Positions 1 to 8,448 of a stretch of 64,000 bases of DNA are shown here, one piece after another. The DNA lies in assembly GCF_002008315.2 (NCBI RefSeq), contig NZ_MVDG02000002.1:1-64000 (forward strand), given 5' to 3'. This stretch comes from Arthrobacter sp. KBS0703. GTDB lineage: Bacteria > Actinomycetota > Actinomycetes > Actinomycetales > Micrococcaceae. The translations under genes and the position numbers were made by a program. How positions within the stretch are numbered: the stretch's first letter is position 1; each line of letters opens with the position of its first letter. The notes below the pieces were generated by a model. That model had not been told where the DNA came from, did not search any database, and saw nothing but the letters and a program-made list of their open reading frames with translations.

Positions 1-536
1 ACGTCGGATTCGATGCGAACGGGATCGTCGGACCCGGTCCAGCCGAAGCGCCGCGCCAGGCGTCCGAAGTGCGTGTCAACGGTGATGCCGGGAATGCCGA
101 AGGCATTTCCCAGCACCACGTTCGCGGTTTTCCGTCCGACGCCGGGAAGCGTCACCAGATCTTCCAGCCGGCCGGGGACCACGCCGTCGAACTCGTCCAC
201 GAGCCGGTTCGCGAGGGCCAAAAGGTTTTTCGTCTTGGCCCTGAAGAAGCCGGTCGGCTTGATGATCGCCTCCAGCTCCGCGGCGTCGGCCTCGGCCATG
301 GCCCGCGCATCGGGGTAGCGGGCGAAAAGCAACGGCGTGATGAGGTTGACGGTCACGTCGGTGGTTTGCGCGGACAGCACCGTGGCCACCAGGAGCTCAA
401 ACGGGTTCCGGAAGTCGAGCTCGGCGTGGGCATAGGGGTACTGCTCGGCAAGGGCCCGGTTGATTCGCCGGGCACGCCGCTTGATCGCCAGCGCTGACTC
501 GCCGGACCGGGGCCCGGCACCTTCGGAGGCGGCCAC
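1..536 (-). CDS. nth: Endonuclease III, partial (false duplicate copy)
   Basis: This is the N-terminal 178 residues or so of the endonuclease III fully encoded at 3339-4151. It runs off the left edge of the window, so the iron-sulfur cysteines are missing. The helix-hairpin-helix LPGVGRKTA with the catalytic lysine, and the VDTH motif with the catalytic aspartate, are present. The sequence matches the second copy. Because the block looks like a mate-pair artefact, it should not be counted as a second nth gene. Confidence 0.75.
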   Translation of the reverse strand, partial: MAASEGAGPRSGESALAIKRRARRINRALAEQYPYAHAELDFRNPFELLVATVLSAQTTDVTVNLITPLLFARYPDARAMAEADAAELEAIIKPTGFFRAKTKNLLALANRLVDEFDGVVPGRLEDLVTLPGVGRKTANVVLGNAFGIPGITVDTHFGRLARRFGWTGSDDPVRIESD

Positions 537-546
537 GGGAGGCCGG

Positions 547-981
547 CTAGCCGCGCTCGATGTTGCTGAGATCGCGCAGGACGCCCACGCGGCCGTCCGT
601 GTGCTGGACCAGGAACTCGTCGCCCCGGTCCTCGAGCGCCAGCACCCAGCCGCCGGGCTCGATCCCGAACAGGGGTGCGCCCGTGCGCTCATCCACGGCC
701 GTCCGGTGCTGCGCCACCGCGAACCAGAATGCCTCGTGGACCGGCTGCTCTTCGGCCTCCTCGGGCCGGCTTGCGGGATCGACCGTGGCGCCGATCGGCT
801 CCTGCGACTTCACCTGCTCCTGCGGCTTCACCTGCTGATGGACGGCGGTGGCAGGAGTGGCCGACGCCGCCGAATGCGGCATGGCGCCGGTGGCGGCATC
901 AGTGGCCGCGGGCCGGTTCCCTGTCGCCGTCCCGGCTCCGGCGGCTGCAGCAGCGGTGACCGGGGTGCCGTCCAGCTGCGT
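547..981 (-). CDS. C-terminal part of Ala/Pro-rich membrane protein (false duplicate copy)
   Basis: This is one uninterrupted reading frame of about 144 codons ending DLSNIERG. It is cut on its upstream side by the mosaic end at 982. It corresponds to the last third of the protein at 4162-5821. It matters because this copy keeps its frame where the other copy is broken by single-base deletions. It therefore gives the better reading of the C-terminal domain, which contains FWFAVAQHR, then [11 protein letters not shown] and FLVQHTDGR. The function is unknown. Confidence 0.7.
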   Translation of the reverse strand, partial: TQLDGTPVTAAAAAGAGTATGNRPAATDAATGAMPHSAASATPATAVHQQVKPQEQVKSQEPIGATVDPASRPEEAEEQPVHEAFWFAVAQHRTAVDERTGAPLFGIEPGGWVLALEDRGDEFLVQHTDGRVGVLRDLSNIERG

Positions 982-1000
982 AGATGTGTATAAGAGACAG
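982..1000. other. Single Tn5 mosaic end (sequencing adapter)
   Basis: The 19 bp AGATGTGTATAAGAGACAG is the Nextera/Tn5 mosaic end. It joins the false duplicate (1-981) to the truncated polymerase gene. No transposase gene is present anywhere in the window, so library residue is the simplest reading. Confidence 0.95.
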
Positions 1001-1002
1001 AG

Positions 1003-2256
1003 CAGGAGGCGCTGGGCGGCGCGAGCGCCGACGGCAACCGGAGGCAGCGGCTCCAGCTCCTGCTCGCCGCCGAATCGGCCGGGGCCATGATCGCCGCCGA
1101 AATGCAGCATGCAGGCGTGCCCTGGCGGGAGGAACTGCACCAGCAGATTCTCGCCGACTACCTGGGCCCCCGCCCGCCGCTCGGACACCGGCCCGCCAAG
1201 CTTGAGGCGCTCAACACCGAACTCCGGCGGCTCCTGAACTCGCCAAGCCTGAATTCGGATTCCCCGCAGGAACTCATGCGCGCCCTTCACCGGAACGGGA
1301 TCGAGGTGAAGTCCACCAGGCAGTGGGAGCTGAAGGGGTCCAGCCATCCGGCCATCGAGCCCCTTCTGGCGTACAAGAAACTCTCGCGGCTGCACACCGC
1401 GAACGGGTGGGCGTGGCTGGATGCCTGGGTGAAAAACGGCCGGTTCCAGCCCGAATACGTGGTGGGCGGCGTCGTATCGGGGCGCTGGGCGTCACGCGGT
1501 GGCGGCGCGCTGCAGATCCCCCGCCAGATCCGCGGCGCCGTGCACGCCGACCCCGGCCACAAACTGATCGTCGCGGACGCCTCCCAACTCGAGCCGCGTG
1601 TTCTGGTTGCCCTCGCCCAGGATTCCACTATGGCCGAGGCGGCCCGTGACCAGGACCTCTACGCGGGCATCGCCGCCAAGGGATTCGGCGGCGACCGCGG
1701 CAAGGCCAAGATGGCCCTGCTCGGCGCCATGTATGGCGCCACCTCCGGCGAAGCAGGCCGGCTCATGCCGCAGCTTGTGCGGACGTACCCGCGCGCCGTC
1801 GGCTTCGTGGAGCGGGCCGCCCGCGACGGCGAGGCCGGGAAGACGGTCACCTCCCGTCTGGGCCGCAGCAGCCCGCCCCCGTCCGAGCGGTGGCTCCTCA
1901 GCCAGCGGTCCACCTCGGCGGAAGAGCAGCGGCGCGCGGATTCCATCGCACGTTCGCGGGGGCGGTTCACGCGCAACTTCGTGGTGCAGGGCTCCGCGGC
2001 GGACTGGGCCGCCTGCTGGCTGGCGGAATTACGACGGCGGCTGCGTACCTTGCGCGCCGACGGCTCCGCTTCCGGGGAGCTCGTCTTCTTCCTGCACGAT
2101 GAGGTGATGGTGCATGCCCCAGAGGCCGCCGTCGATGCATGCATCAGGGCGATCGAGGAAGCCGCCAACGCCGCGAAGGAACTCCTCTTCGGCCCGATTC
2201 CGGTGGAATTCCCGGTCAGCGTGGCCGTGGTGGATTCCTACGACAACGCGAAGTAG
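1003..2256 (+). CDS. Family A DNA polymerase (bifunctional 3'-5' exonuclease/polymerase), 5' truncated
   Basis: The frame is open from the mosaic end at 1000, through an internal ATG at 1087, to the stop. About 417 residues are visible. They cover the polymerase half of a Pol I-like protein of the type annotated in actinobacteria as bifunctional 3'-5' exonuclease/DNA polymerase. Motif A is seen as VADASQLEPR. Motif B, the O-helix, is seen as KMALLGAMYGATSG. Motif C is HDEVMVHAP with the HDE triad. Any N-terminal exonuclease domain is missing because the assembly switches at the adapter. The true start therefore lies outside this record. Family members are usually longer, so this is a truncation by assembly and not a short enzyme. 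The role, known from the family and not shown here, would be repair-type DNA synthesis alongside the replicative polymerase. Confidence 0.85.
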   Translation, partial: QEALGGASADGNRRQRLQLLLAAESAGAMIAAEMQHAGVPWREELHQQILADYLGPRPPLGHRPAKLEALNTELRRLLNSPSLNSDSPQELMRALHRNGIEVKSTRQWELKGSSHPAIEPLLAYKKLSRLHTANGWAWLDAWVKNGRFQPEYVVGGVVSGRWASRGGGALQIPRQIRGAVHADPGHKLIVADASQLEPRVLVALAQDSTMAEAARDQDLYAGIAAKGFGGDRGKAKMALLGAMYGATSGEAGRLMPQLVRTYPRAVGFVERAARDGEAGKTVTSRLGRSSPPPSERWLLSQRSTSAEEQRRADSIARSRGRFTRNFVVQGSAADWAACWLAELRRRLRTLRADGSASGELVFFLHDEVMVHAPEAAVDACIRAIEEAANAAKELLFGPIPVEFPVSVAVVDSYDNAK

Positions 2257-2460
2257 CGGCGCAGGGCGTGAGGGTAGCCGCTCAACGGCGGGAATTAAAG
2301 TCACATCCGCCGCTACGGACACGGACCGTTGAACGGAGTAACGTACCCGCTAGTAGCTCGCCCCCTGTGGCACATGACACTAGGCTCGGAGGTGGCCGGG
2401 CAGTGGCAGAATCGTTGGCCCGGCAGGTGCGATGAAGCATTACCAGGGGGTTCCACGCCA

Positions 2461-2658
2461 ATGGCGGGCAGGTTTGAAATACACCAGGACGACGAGCAGT
2501 CCTACAAATTCCGGCTCGTAGACGGGGACGGCAACGTGGTGGCCGTGTCACCGCGGTTTAAGACCGTTTCCGGGGTTGTCGACGGGATCAACGCGATGCG
2601 GGAAAACGCCGCAACGGGACTCGTGGTAGACCTGCGGAGACCGCAGCCCCAAGGCTAG
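2461..2658 (+). CDS. DUF1508 (YegP-like) small protein
   Basis: This is a 65-residue protein that fits a single DUF1508 domain: MAGRFEIHQDD, then FRLVDGDGNVVAVSP, then the conserved C-terminal REN-A-TG pattern. I chose the ATG at 2461 because AGGGGG lies 8 nt upstream and because the homologous start is used by a second DUF1508 gene at 49529-49726. Longer in-frame starts upstream have no ribosome site. DUF1508 proteins are small beta-alpha proteins of uncertain function. The gene stands alone, with the NUDIX gene converging on it only 6 bp downstream. Nothing clear is seen in the 200 bp before it apart from a weak promoter-like TTGAAC/TAGTAG pair at 2329-2356. Confidence 0.85.
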   Translation: MAGRFEIHQDDEQSYKFRLVDGDGNVVAVSPRFKTVSGVVDGINAMRENAATGLVVDLRRPQPQG

Positions 2659-2664
2659 CGAGGG

Positions 2665-3342
2665 CTAAAGTTCCAGCTGGTGCAGCCGGGTCCGGTCCCA
2701 CGGTACGGCCCACCCGAGCTGGTCGAACAGTTCGTTCAGGATCATGCCGGTAAAGCCCCAGACCACCACTTCCTTCACGGTGAAGGCCGGACTCTGGAAG
2801 GTCTGGTTCATCCGGGTGACGGTGGCCATCGCCCGGTTTTCCGGGTCCAGCAGGTCCCGGACCGGAACCCGGAAAACCTGGGCGGACTCGCCGTAGTCCA
2901 CCACCCGGACGGGCGACGGCGAAGCCCACCAGCCGAGGACAGGCGTCACGAGGTAGTTGCCGCGGGGCAGCGCCAGTTCGGGCAGGACCCCGAGCACCTC
3001 CACTCCGCCCGGATCCACGCCGGTCTCCTCCTCCGCCTCGCGCAGCGCCGCCGCAACGGGTGACTCGTCCGGATCGATGCCGCCGCCGGGAAACGCCACC
3101 TGACCGGGATGGTCGTCCAGCGTGTGCGCGCGCTCAAGGAGCAGGACGTCCAGGTCCGCGGCAACCAGCGGTTTTCCCGAGGCCGCCGGGACGTCGTCCA
3201 GCGCTCCGAACAGGATGAGCACGGCGGCCTTCCGTGCCACTGACGCGTCCACGGTGAGGGTCCGCCAGTAGGGGTTCCGGGCCGGGCCGGTTCCTGCGTT
3301 GATGGAGTCGACGAGGTCCACCAGGTCCTGGCGGGCAGTCAC
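2665..3342 (-). CDS. NUDIX hydrolase, CoA pyrophosphatase-like
   Basis: This is a 225-residue protein with a complete Nudix box at about residues 86-109: [15 protein letters not shown] followed by REAEEETGV. The box carries the metal-binding REXXEE core. The preceding [11 protein letters not shown] segment is typical of the CoA pyrophosphohydrolase (NudL/NUDT7) group, which cleaves CoA and derivatives to phosphopantetheine and 3',5'-ADP. Substrate specificity is inferred only. The GTG start overlaps the TGA stop of nth as GTGA, which indicates translational coupling. An nth followed by a NUDIX gene is also the order near Rv3674c-Rv3672c in Mycobacterium tuberculosis. Confidence 0.85.
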   Translation of the reverse strand: MTARQDLVDLVDSINAGTGPARNPYWRTLTVDASVARKAAVLILFGALDDVPAASGKPLVAADLDVLLLERAHTLDDHPGQVAFPGGGIDPDESPVAAALREAEEETGVDPGGVEVLGVLPELALPRGNYLVTPVLGWWASPSPVRVVDYGESAQVFRVPVRDLLDPENRAMATVTRMNQTFQSPAFTVKEVVVWGFTGMILNELFDQLGWAVPWDRTRLHQLEL

Positions 3343-4151
3343 GGGGACCTCCGCTGGGATTCCATCCGGATTTCGGCGGCGCGGTGCGTCTCGGCCAGGA
3401 GTTTGCCGAGGAGCTCCTCGTTTCCCGGCGCAAGCTCATACTTCAGAAGCTTCGCGGCTTTGGCCGGGTCCGTTTCGCCCAGGCCAAAGCTGGGACACCA
3501 GTTGGCCACGGCGCAGGCGCCGCAGGCAGGCTTCCGGGAATGGCAGACCCGCCGACCGTGGAACACCACGCGGTGGGACAGCATGGTCCAGTCCCTAGGC
3601 TCGAAGAGCTCGGCCACGTCGGATTCGATGCGAACGGGATCGTCGGACCCGGTCCAGCCGAAGCGCCGCGCCAGGCGTCCGAAGTGCGTGTCAACGGTGA
3701 TGCCGGGAATGCCGAAGGCATTTCCCAGCACCACGTTCGCGGTTTTCCGTCCGACGCCGGGAAGCGTCACCAGATCTTCCAGCCGGCCGGGGACCACGCC
3801 GTCGAACTCGTCCACGAGCCGGTTCGCGAGGGCCAAAAGGTTTTTCGTCTTGGCCCTGAAGAAGCCGGTCGGCTTGATGATCGCCTCCAGCTCCGCGGCG
3901 TCGGCCTCGGCCATGGCCCGCGCATCGGGGTAGCGGGCGAAAAGCAACGGCGTGATGAGGTTGACGGTCACGTCGGTGGTTTGCGCGGACAGCACCGTGG
4001 CCACCAGGAGCTCAAACGGGTTCCGGAAGTCGAGCTCGGCGTGGGCATAGGGGTACTGCTCGGCAAGGGCCCGGTTGATTCGCCGGGCACGCCGCTTGAT
4101 CGCCAGCGCTGACTCGCCGGACCGGGGCCCGGCACCTTCGGAGGCGGCCAC
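3339..4151 (-). CDS. nth: Endonuclease III
   Basis: This is a base-excision repair DNA glycosylase/AP lyase for oxidised pyrimidines. With the GTG start at 4151 the protein has 270 residues. The helix-hairpin-helix [12 protein letters not shown] carries the catalytic lysine (K136), and [11 protein letters not shown] carries the catalytic aspartate (D154). The [4Fe-4S] ligands are C203, C210, C213 and C219 in the spacing C-X6-C-X2-C-X5-C. A frame open to 4814 fuses it to the upstream gene, but that fusion exists only because of single-base deletions upstream. In the cleaner duplicate the upstream gene stops at 547, equivalent to 4162, leaving a 10-nt gap before this GTG. The gene is the middle member of a minus-strand set of membrane protein, nth and NUDIX. 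Confidence 0.93.
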   Translation of the reverse strand: MAASEGAGPRSGESALAIKRRARRINRALAEQYPYAHAELDFRNPFELLVATVLSAQTTDVTVNLITPLLFARYPDARAMAEADAAELEAIIKPTGFFRAKTKNLLALANRLVDEFDGVVPGRLEDLVTLPGVGRKTANVVLGNAFGIPGITVDTHFGRLARRFGWTGSDDPVRIESDVAELFEPRDWTMLSHRVVFHGRRVCHSRKPACGACAVANWCPSFGLGETDPAKAAKLLKYELAPGNEELLGKLLAETHRAAEIRMESQRRSP

Positions 4152-4161
4152 GGGAGGCCGG

Positions 4162-5821
4162 CTAGCCGCGCTCGATGTTGCTGAGATCGCGCAGGACGCC
4201 CACGCGGCCGTCCGTGTGCTGGACCAGGAACTGTCGCCCCGGTCCTCGAGCGCCAGCACCCAGCCGCCGGGCTCGATCCCGAACAGGGGTGCGCCCGTGC
4301 GCTCATCCACGGCCGTCCGGTGCTGCGCCACCGCGAACCAGAATGCCTCGTGGACCGGCTGCTCTTCGGCCTCCTCGGGCCGGCTTGCGGATCGACCGTG
4401 GCGCCGATCGGCTCCTGCGACTTCACCTGCTCCTGCGGCTTCACCTGCTGATGGACGGCGGTGGCAGGAGGGCCGACGCCGCCGAATGCGGCATGGCGCC
4501 GGTGGCGGCATCAGTGGCCGCGGGCCGGTTCCCTGTCGCCGTCCTGGCTCCGGCGGCTGCAGCAGCGGTGACCGGGTGCCGTCCAGCTGCGTCACTTCGG
4601 CGGCGGCGCTGCCGGTTCGGCTGCCGCAGGCCGGGCGGCGGCCGGCGCCTCTGCGGAAGGCACGACGGCGGCAGGTCGGGCGGCGGCCGGCGCTTCTGCG
4701 GAAGGCACGACGGCGGCAGGTCCCGTTTCGGGGGACGCTGCGGCGCTGCTGGCTGCATTCGCGGCGGGCCAGGCACCAGCGGACGGGTAAGTCCGGCACC
4801 TGCAATGCCGGCACCGGCGGCCGCGCCCCGGCCGTTGCAGCGCCGGCTGTTGGAGCGCCCGCGGATGCGTGCCGGCGGTCGGTGTACCGGCCGTCGGGGC
4901 GGCGGTTCCCGGTGCATGGGCAGCGGCCTGGCCGCCGAACTTGTGGCCGCCAAAAATCCGGCCGGCTGCCTTATGGCCGCCCGCCGTCGGGCTCTGTTCA
5001 GCTGACTTGCCCTGCTCGGCTGGTTTGCCCTGCTCAGTTGGCTTGGCCGGTTTGGGTGCCTTCGGTGTCCGGACGGGTACGGCGGACTCGCGGGCGGTGA
5101 TGTGGGCCGGCACTTCGGCCCGGTCCAGGAAGTCCCCGGCGAAAAAGGGGATGAACCTGGCCAGTACCGTGGCGGCAAACAGCACCAGCGCGCCGATGAG
5201 GGCCACGAGCAGGCTGGGCGTGAACGCCCCTGCAACGGAAAGGAAGAAGAAAGCCACGGCAAAGGATGCCACCACCGAGCCGAACTGATCGACAGACAGC
5301 GAGCCGATCCGGACCTTCGTCTCCGGAGCCAGCCGGCGGGCCACAAACAGCGCCGCAAGGATGAGGGGCAGCACGATCCCCAGCCCCAGGAAGAACAAGC
5401 TCCCCAGGTTCCACAGGTTGTAGCGGACGGCGAACACCGGAATCAGCGATGCGATGAAGAGAATCAGCGTGGCCCCGAAAACGGTCAGGTCACGGACGGT
5501 AAACGGACCAAGGACCGCAACGTTCCGCACCCCGGGCCCCCTGCCGCCAGCGGAAGCATTGGACGGAGAAGCAGCGGAGTTCGCGAACGCCCCGCCCTGC
5601 GGTTTCATGAAGCGGACGTCGCTACCGGCGGCCGGCGCAACATCCCGCGGCGTGTCCCGGTGTCCGGTTGAATCCTTCTCGGCTCCGGCCTGCGCGGCGG
5701 AACCCTGCCCGGCTGGTACCTGCTGACCCAGGTCACGCGGGGCCGGACCCTGCTGACCGGAATCCCCCTGGCCCGGACCCGTTTGACCTAGACCCGGCTG
5801 GCCGTGGCTTTGCTGATTCAT
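4162..5821 (-). CDS. Ala/Pro-rich membrane protein of unknown function, frameshifted in this record
   Basis: The ATG at 5821 has a strong TAAGGAG site. The N-terminus is rich in Gln, Gly and Pro (about 45 residues). Four or so hydrophobic segments follow, beginning at [16 protein letters not shown] and ending near ARFIPFF. A long Ala/Pro tail comes next, then a compact C-terminal domain (FWFAVAQHR to DLSNIERG). The N-terminal frame ends early at 4592. Comparison with 547-981 shows bases missing near 4231, 4389, 4471 and 4574, and the 4592-4830 stretch also seems to slip frame. The real product is probably about 550 residues. The four-helix plus low-complexity layout recalls actinobacterial DUF5336 proteins, but I am not confident of that. 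The function is unknown. Confidence 0.6.
4632..4721. repeat. Two tandem 45-bp units inside the membrane-protein gene
   Basis: The unit CGGGCGGCGGCCGGCGC... occurs at 4632-4676 and again at 4677-4721 with one base different. On the minus strand it encodes the 15-residue repeat [15 protein letters not shown]. It lies in the Ala/Pro tail next to the error-prone stretch, so the copy number in the genome may differ. Confidence 0.8.
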
Positions 5822-6254
5822 ACTGTTCTCCTTAGCGTGGCGGCATCCGGGCGGCTGTCCAATGCCCGGCGACGCCTAACGGCCGGCGGGCCAGACCTCA
5901 AACGGTCAGGCTGCCTCCGGCCTCTGTCACGAGTCCATCTCAGCCTAGCCAAGTGCATGGATGATCACTAGCTGACGGGCCGCGGCGGGGCGCCCCCGGC
6001 ACGCCGTTCCGGCCACACCCCCGCACGGACGCCGCGTACGCAGGGCAACCATTCGTCGCTAATAACGCACCGTTCACTGTTCACTATGTGACGCGGCACA
6101 CGTGGCTGAACCCGAAGGGGCTAGTCTGTTTTCGGAACAGCTCTTTGCGGTATGTCCGCGATCGGCCGCTGCCCGGCGCCGCGCACAGCGGCAGGGTGGC
6201 AGCCGGGGCCGGCGCATCCCGCGCTGCAAAGATCGATGAATGATGAGGTTCACC
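5822..6254. other. 433-bp intergenic region between divergent genes
   Basis: I find no gene here. It must hold promoters for the minus-strand membrane protein and for acs. Visible elements are a tandem GTTCACT pair at 6072-6085 running into ATGTGAC, which gives a TCAC-TAT-GTGA inverted repeat at 6081-6091. No convincing -35/-10 pair was identified. Confidence 0.5.
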
Positions 6255-8252
6255 ATGTCCCAGGACACTCCCGGCTCGACGGCCACCGCCGCCGCCACCA
6301 GCCAGCAGGGCGATGCACTTGAAAACCTGCTGCACGAGAACCGCAAGTTTGCCCCGACCGCGGACTTCGCCGCCAACGCCGTCGTTGGCGCGGAAGCCTA
6401 CGCCGAGGCCGATGCCGACCGCCCCGCCTTCTGGGCAAAGCAGGCGCGCGAACTGCTGACGTGGAACAAGGACTTCACGCAGGCGCTCGACTGGTCCAAC
6501 CCGCCGTTCGCGAAGTGGTTCGTCGGCGGCGAGGTCAACGCCGCCTACAACGCCCTGGACCGGCACGTGGAGAACGGGCTCGGCGACCGCGTGGCCATCT
6601 ATTTCGAAGGCGAACCCGGCGATTCCCGCTCCTACACCTACGCCGAGCTGACCGATGAAGTAAAAAGGGCCGCCAACGCGTTCGAGTCCCTCGGTGTTGC
6701 CAAGGGTGACCGCGTGGCCGTTTACCTGCCCATGATTCCGGAGGCCGTGATCACGCTGCTGGCCTGCGCCCGGATCGGGGCAGTGCATTCGGTGGTGTTC
6801 GGCGGCTTCTCCTCTGACGCCCTGCGGTCCCGGATCGAGGACGCCGAAGCCAAGCTGGTGGTCACCGCCGACGGCACCTACCGGCGCGGCAAGCCCAGCG
6901 CCCTGAAGTCCGCCGTGGACCAGGCCCTGGCCGCGGACGGGCACAGCGTGCAGAACGTGGTGGTGGTCAAGCGCAACGGCCAGGATGTGGACTGGCACGA
7001 GGGCCGGGACCACTGGTGGGCCGACACCGTCGGGGCGGCCTCCACCGAACACACCGCCGTGGGCCACGATTCCGAACACCCGCTGTTCATCCTCTACACC
7101 TCCGGCACCACCGGAAAGCCCAAGGGCATCCTGCACACCACCGGCGGGTTCCTCACCCAGACCGCGTACACCCACAAGGCCGTGTTCGACCTGCACCCGG
7201 AAACGGACGTCTACTGGTGCACGGCCGACGTCGGCTGGGTCACCGGCCACTCCTATGTCGCGTACGCGCCGCTCATCAACGGCGCCACGCAGGTCATGTA
7301 CGAGGGCACGCCCGATTCCCCGCACCAGGGCCGCTGGTGGGAGATCGTCCAGAAGTACAAGGTCTCCATCCTCTACACCGCCCCCACGGCCATCCGGACG
7401 TTCATGAAGTGGGGCCGGGACATCCCCGACAAGTACGATCTCTCCTCCATCCGGGTCCTGGGCTCGGTGGGCGAACCCATCAACCCCGAGGCCTGGATGT
7501 GGTACCGCGAGGTCATCGGCGGGAACAACGCACCCATCGTGGACACCTGGTGGCAGACCGAAACCGGGGCCCAGATGATCGCCCCGCTGCCCGGCGTCAC
7601 GGCCACAAAGCCCGGCTCGGCGCAGGTCCCGCTGCCCGGCATCGCCGTGGACGTCGTGGACGAGAACGGCGCGTCGGTGCCGAACGGCCACGGCGGCTTC
7701 CTGGTGATCCGCGAACCCTGGCCGGCCATGCTGCGCGGCATCTGGGGCGACCCCGAGCGCTTCAAGGAAACCTACTGGTCCCGGTTCGAGACCATGTACT
7801 TCGCCGGTGACGGCGCCAAGAAGGACGAGGACGGCGACATCTGGCTCCTGGGCCGCGTGGACGACGTCATGAACATCTCCGGCCACCGCCTCTCCACCAC
7901 GGAGATCGAGTCCGCCCTGGTGAGCCACCCGGCCGTGGCGGAGGCCGCCGTCGTCGGAGCCGCGGACGAAACCACCGGCCAGGCCGTGGTGGCGTTCGTC
8001 ATCCTGCGCGGCGACGCCGTGGACTCCGGCGACGAAATCGTCCAGGACCTCCGCAACCACGTGGGCAAGGAGATCGGCCCCATCGCCAAACCCAAGACCA
8101 TCCTGGTGGTGCCCGAACTGCCCAAGACCCGCTCCGGCAAGATCATGCGCCGCCTGCTCAAGGACGTCGCCGAAGGACGCGACACCGGAGACGCCACCAC
8201 CCTGGCCGACAACACCGTCATGGCCCAGATCGCGGCTTCACTGAAGAAATAA
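6255..8252 (+). CDS. acsA: Acetyl-CoA synthetase
   Basis: This enzyme converts acetate, ATP and CoA to acetyl-CoA through an acetyl-adenylate. The protein has 665 residues, normal for the family. The P-loop-like motif [11 protein letters not shown] is at about residue 282. The core WWQTETG and the hinge [13 protein letters not shown] follow. The C-terminal TRSGKIMRR contains the catalytic lysine that protein acetyltransferases modify. I chose the ATG at 6255 because GAGG sits 6 nt upstream. Two earlier ATGs at 6240 and 6243 have no ribosome site. It is a single-gene unit closed by a hairpin at 8270-8304. Crp-type control is common for acs in other bacteria, but I could not find a good site here. 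Confidence 0.96.
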   Translation: MSQDTPGSTATAAATSQQGDALENLLHENRKFAPTADFAANAVVGAEAYAEADADRPAFWAKQARELLTWNKDFTQALDWSNPPFAKWFVGGEVNAAYNALDRHVENGLGDRVAIYFEGEPGDSRSYTYAELTDEVKRAANAFESLGVAKGDRVAVYLPMIPEAVITLLACARIGAVHSVVFGGFSSDALRSRIEDAEAKLVVTADGTYRRGKPSALKSAVDQALAADGHSVQNVVVVKRNGQDVDWHEGRDHWWADTVGAASTEHTAVGHDSEHPLFILYTSGTTGKPKGILHTTGGFLTQTAYTHKAVFDLHPETDVYWCTADVGWVTGHSYVAYAPLINGATQVMYEGTPDSPHQGRWWEIVQKYKVSILYTAPTAIRTFMKWGRDIPDKYDLSSIRVLGSVGEPINPEAWMWYREVIGGNNAPIVDTWWQTETGAQMIAPLPGVTATKPGSAQVPLPGIAVDVVDENGASVPNGHGGFLVIREPWPAMLRGIWGDPERFKETYWSRFETMYFAGDGAKKDEDGDIWLLGRVDDVMNISGHRLSTTEIESALVSHPAVAEAAVVGAADETTGQAVVAFVILRGDAVDSGDEIVQDLRNHVGKEIGPIAKPKTILVVPELPKTRSGKIMRRLLKDVAEGRDTGDATTLADNTVMAQIAASLKK

Positions 8253-8269
8253 GCACAAAACCGCACTTT

Positions 8270-8304
8270 GCAGGGCCCGGCCGCACGCAGCAGCCGGGCC
8301 CTGC
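8270..8304 (+). terminator. Hairpin downstream of acs
   Basis: GCAGGGCCCGGC and GCCGGGCCCTGC form a perfect 12-bp stem around an 11-nt loop, 17 bp after the acs stop. There is no T-run, so it may act as a GC-rich terminator or an mRNA end stabiliser. Confidence 0.65.
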
Positions 8305-8392
8305 CCGCGCCTGCCCGTCGGGCTGCCCACCGACTTTTCATCGGCACGGATAAATGTTGCTTTTCGATCTTTCCTGTTCTCTTTTGCGAGGT

Positions 8393-8422
8393 TATAGTCA
8401 TTCCTATGTGAGGTGCCTCACA
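8393..8422 (+). promoter_or_regulatory. Likely -10 box and palindromic operator of the first sugar ABC operon
   Basis: TATAGT at 8393-8398 is a good -10 element, with a weak TTCCTG 16 bp upstream. Nine bases after it lies TGTGAGGTGCCTCACA (8407-8422), a perfect 16-bp palindrome covering the expected start of transcription. The operon ends with a DeoR-family gene, so autoregulation through this site is a reasonable inference. Confidence 0.55.
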
Positions 8423-8448
8423 ACCAGCTGAATTTCAAGGGAGAGATC

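Larger units (their letters stand above)
1..981. repeat. Assembly-derived duplicate of 3616-4592
   Basis: Positions 1-981 repeat 3616-4592 in the same orientation. The only differences I see are four single bases missing from the second copy and one C/T change, all in the last 350 bp. The copy ends exactly at a Tn5 mosaic end (982-1000), after which the sequence continues at a point 3.6 kb upstream of the matching end in copy 2. That is the structure of a circularised mate-pair fragment, so this is most likely an artefact and not a genomic repeat. Confidence 0.9.

Noticed and set aside
547..1395. A 282-codon minus-strand frame crossing the mosaic end at 982-1000
   Set aside because: It reads through adapter-derived residues into the antisense of the polymerase gene. 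Only the part up to 981 is real.
3339..4814. A 491-residue fusion of an unknown domain to endonuclease III
   Set aside because: The fusion frame exists only because of single-base deletions absent from the duplicate copy at 547-981, where a stop separates the genes.
6087..6102. Crp/GlxR site (TGTGA-N6-TCACA) upstream of acs
   Set aside because: The left half TGTGA is present but the right half is ACACG, with only three of five matches. The nearby TCAC-TAT-GTGA dyad has the wrong orientation.
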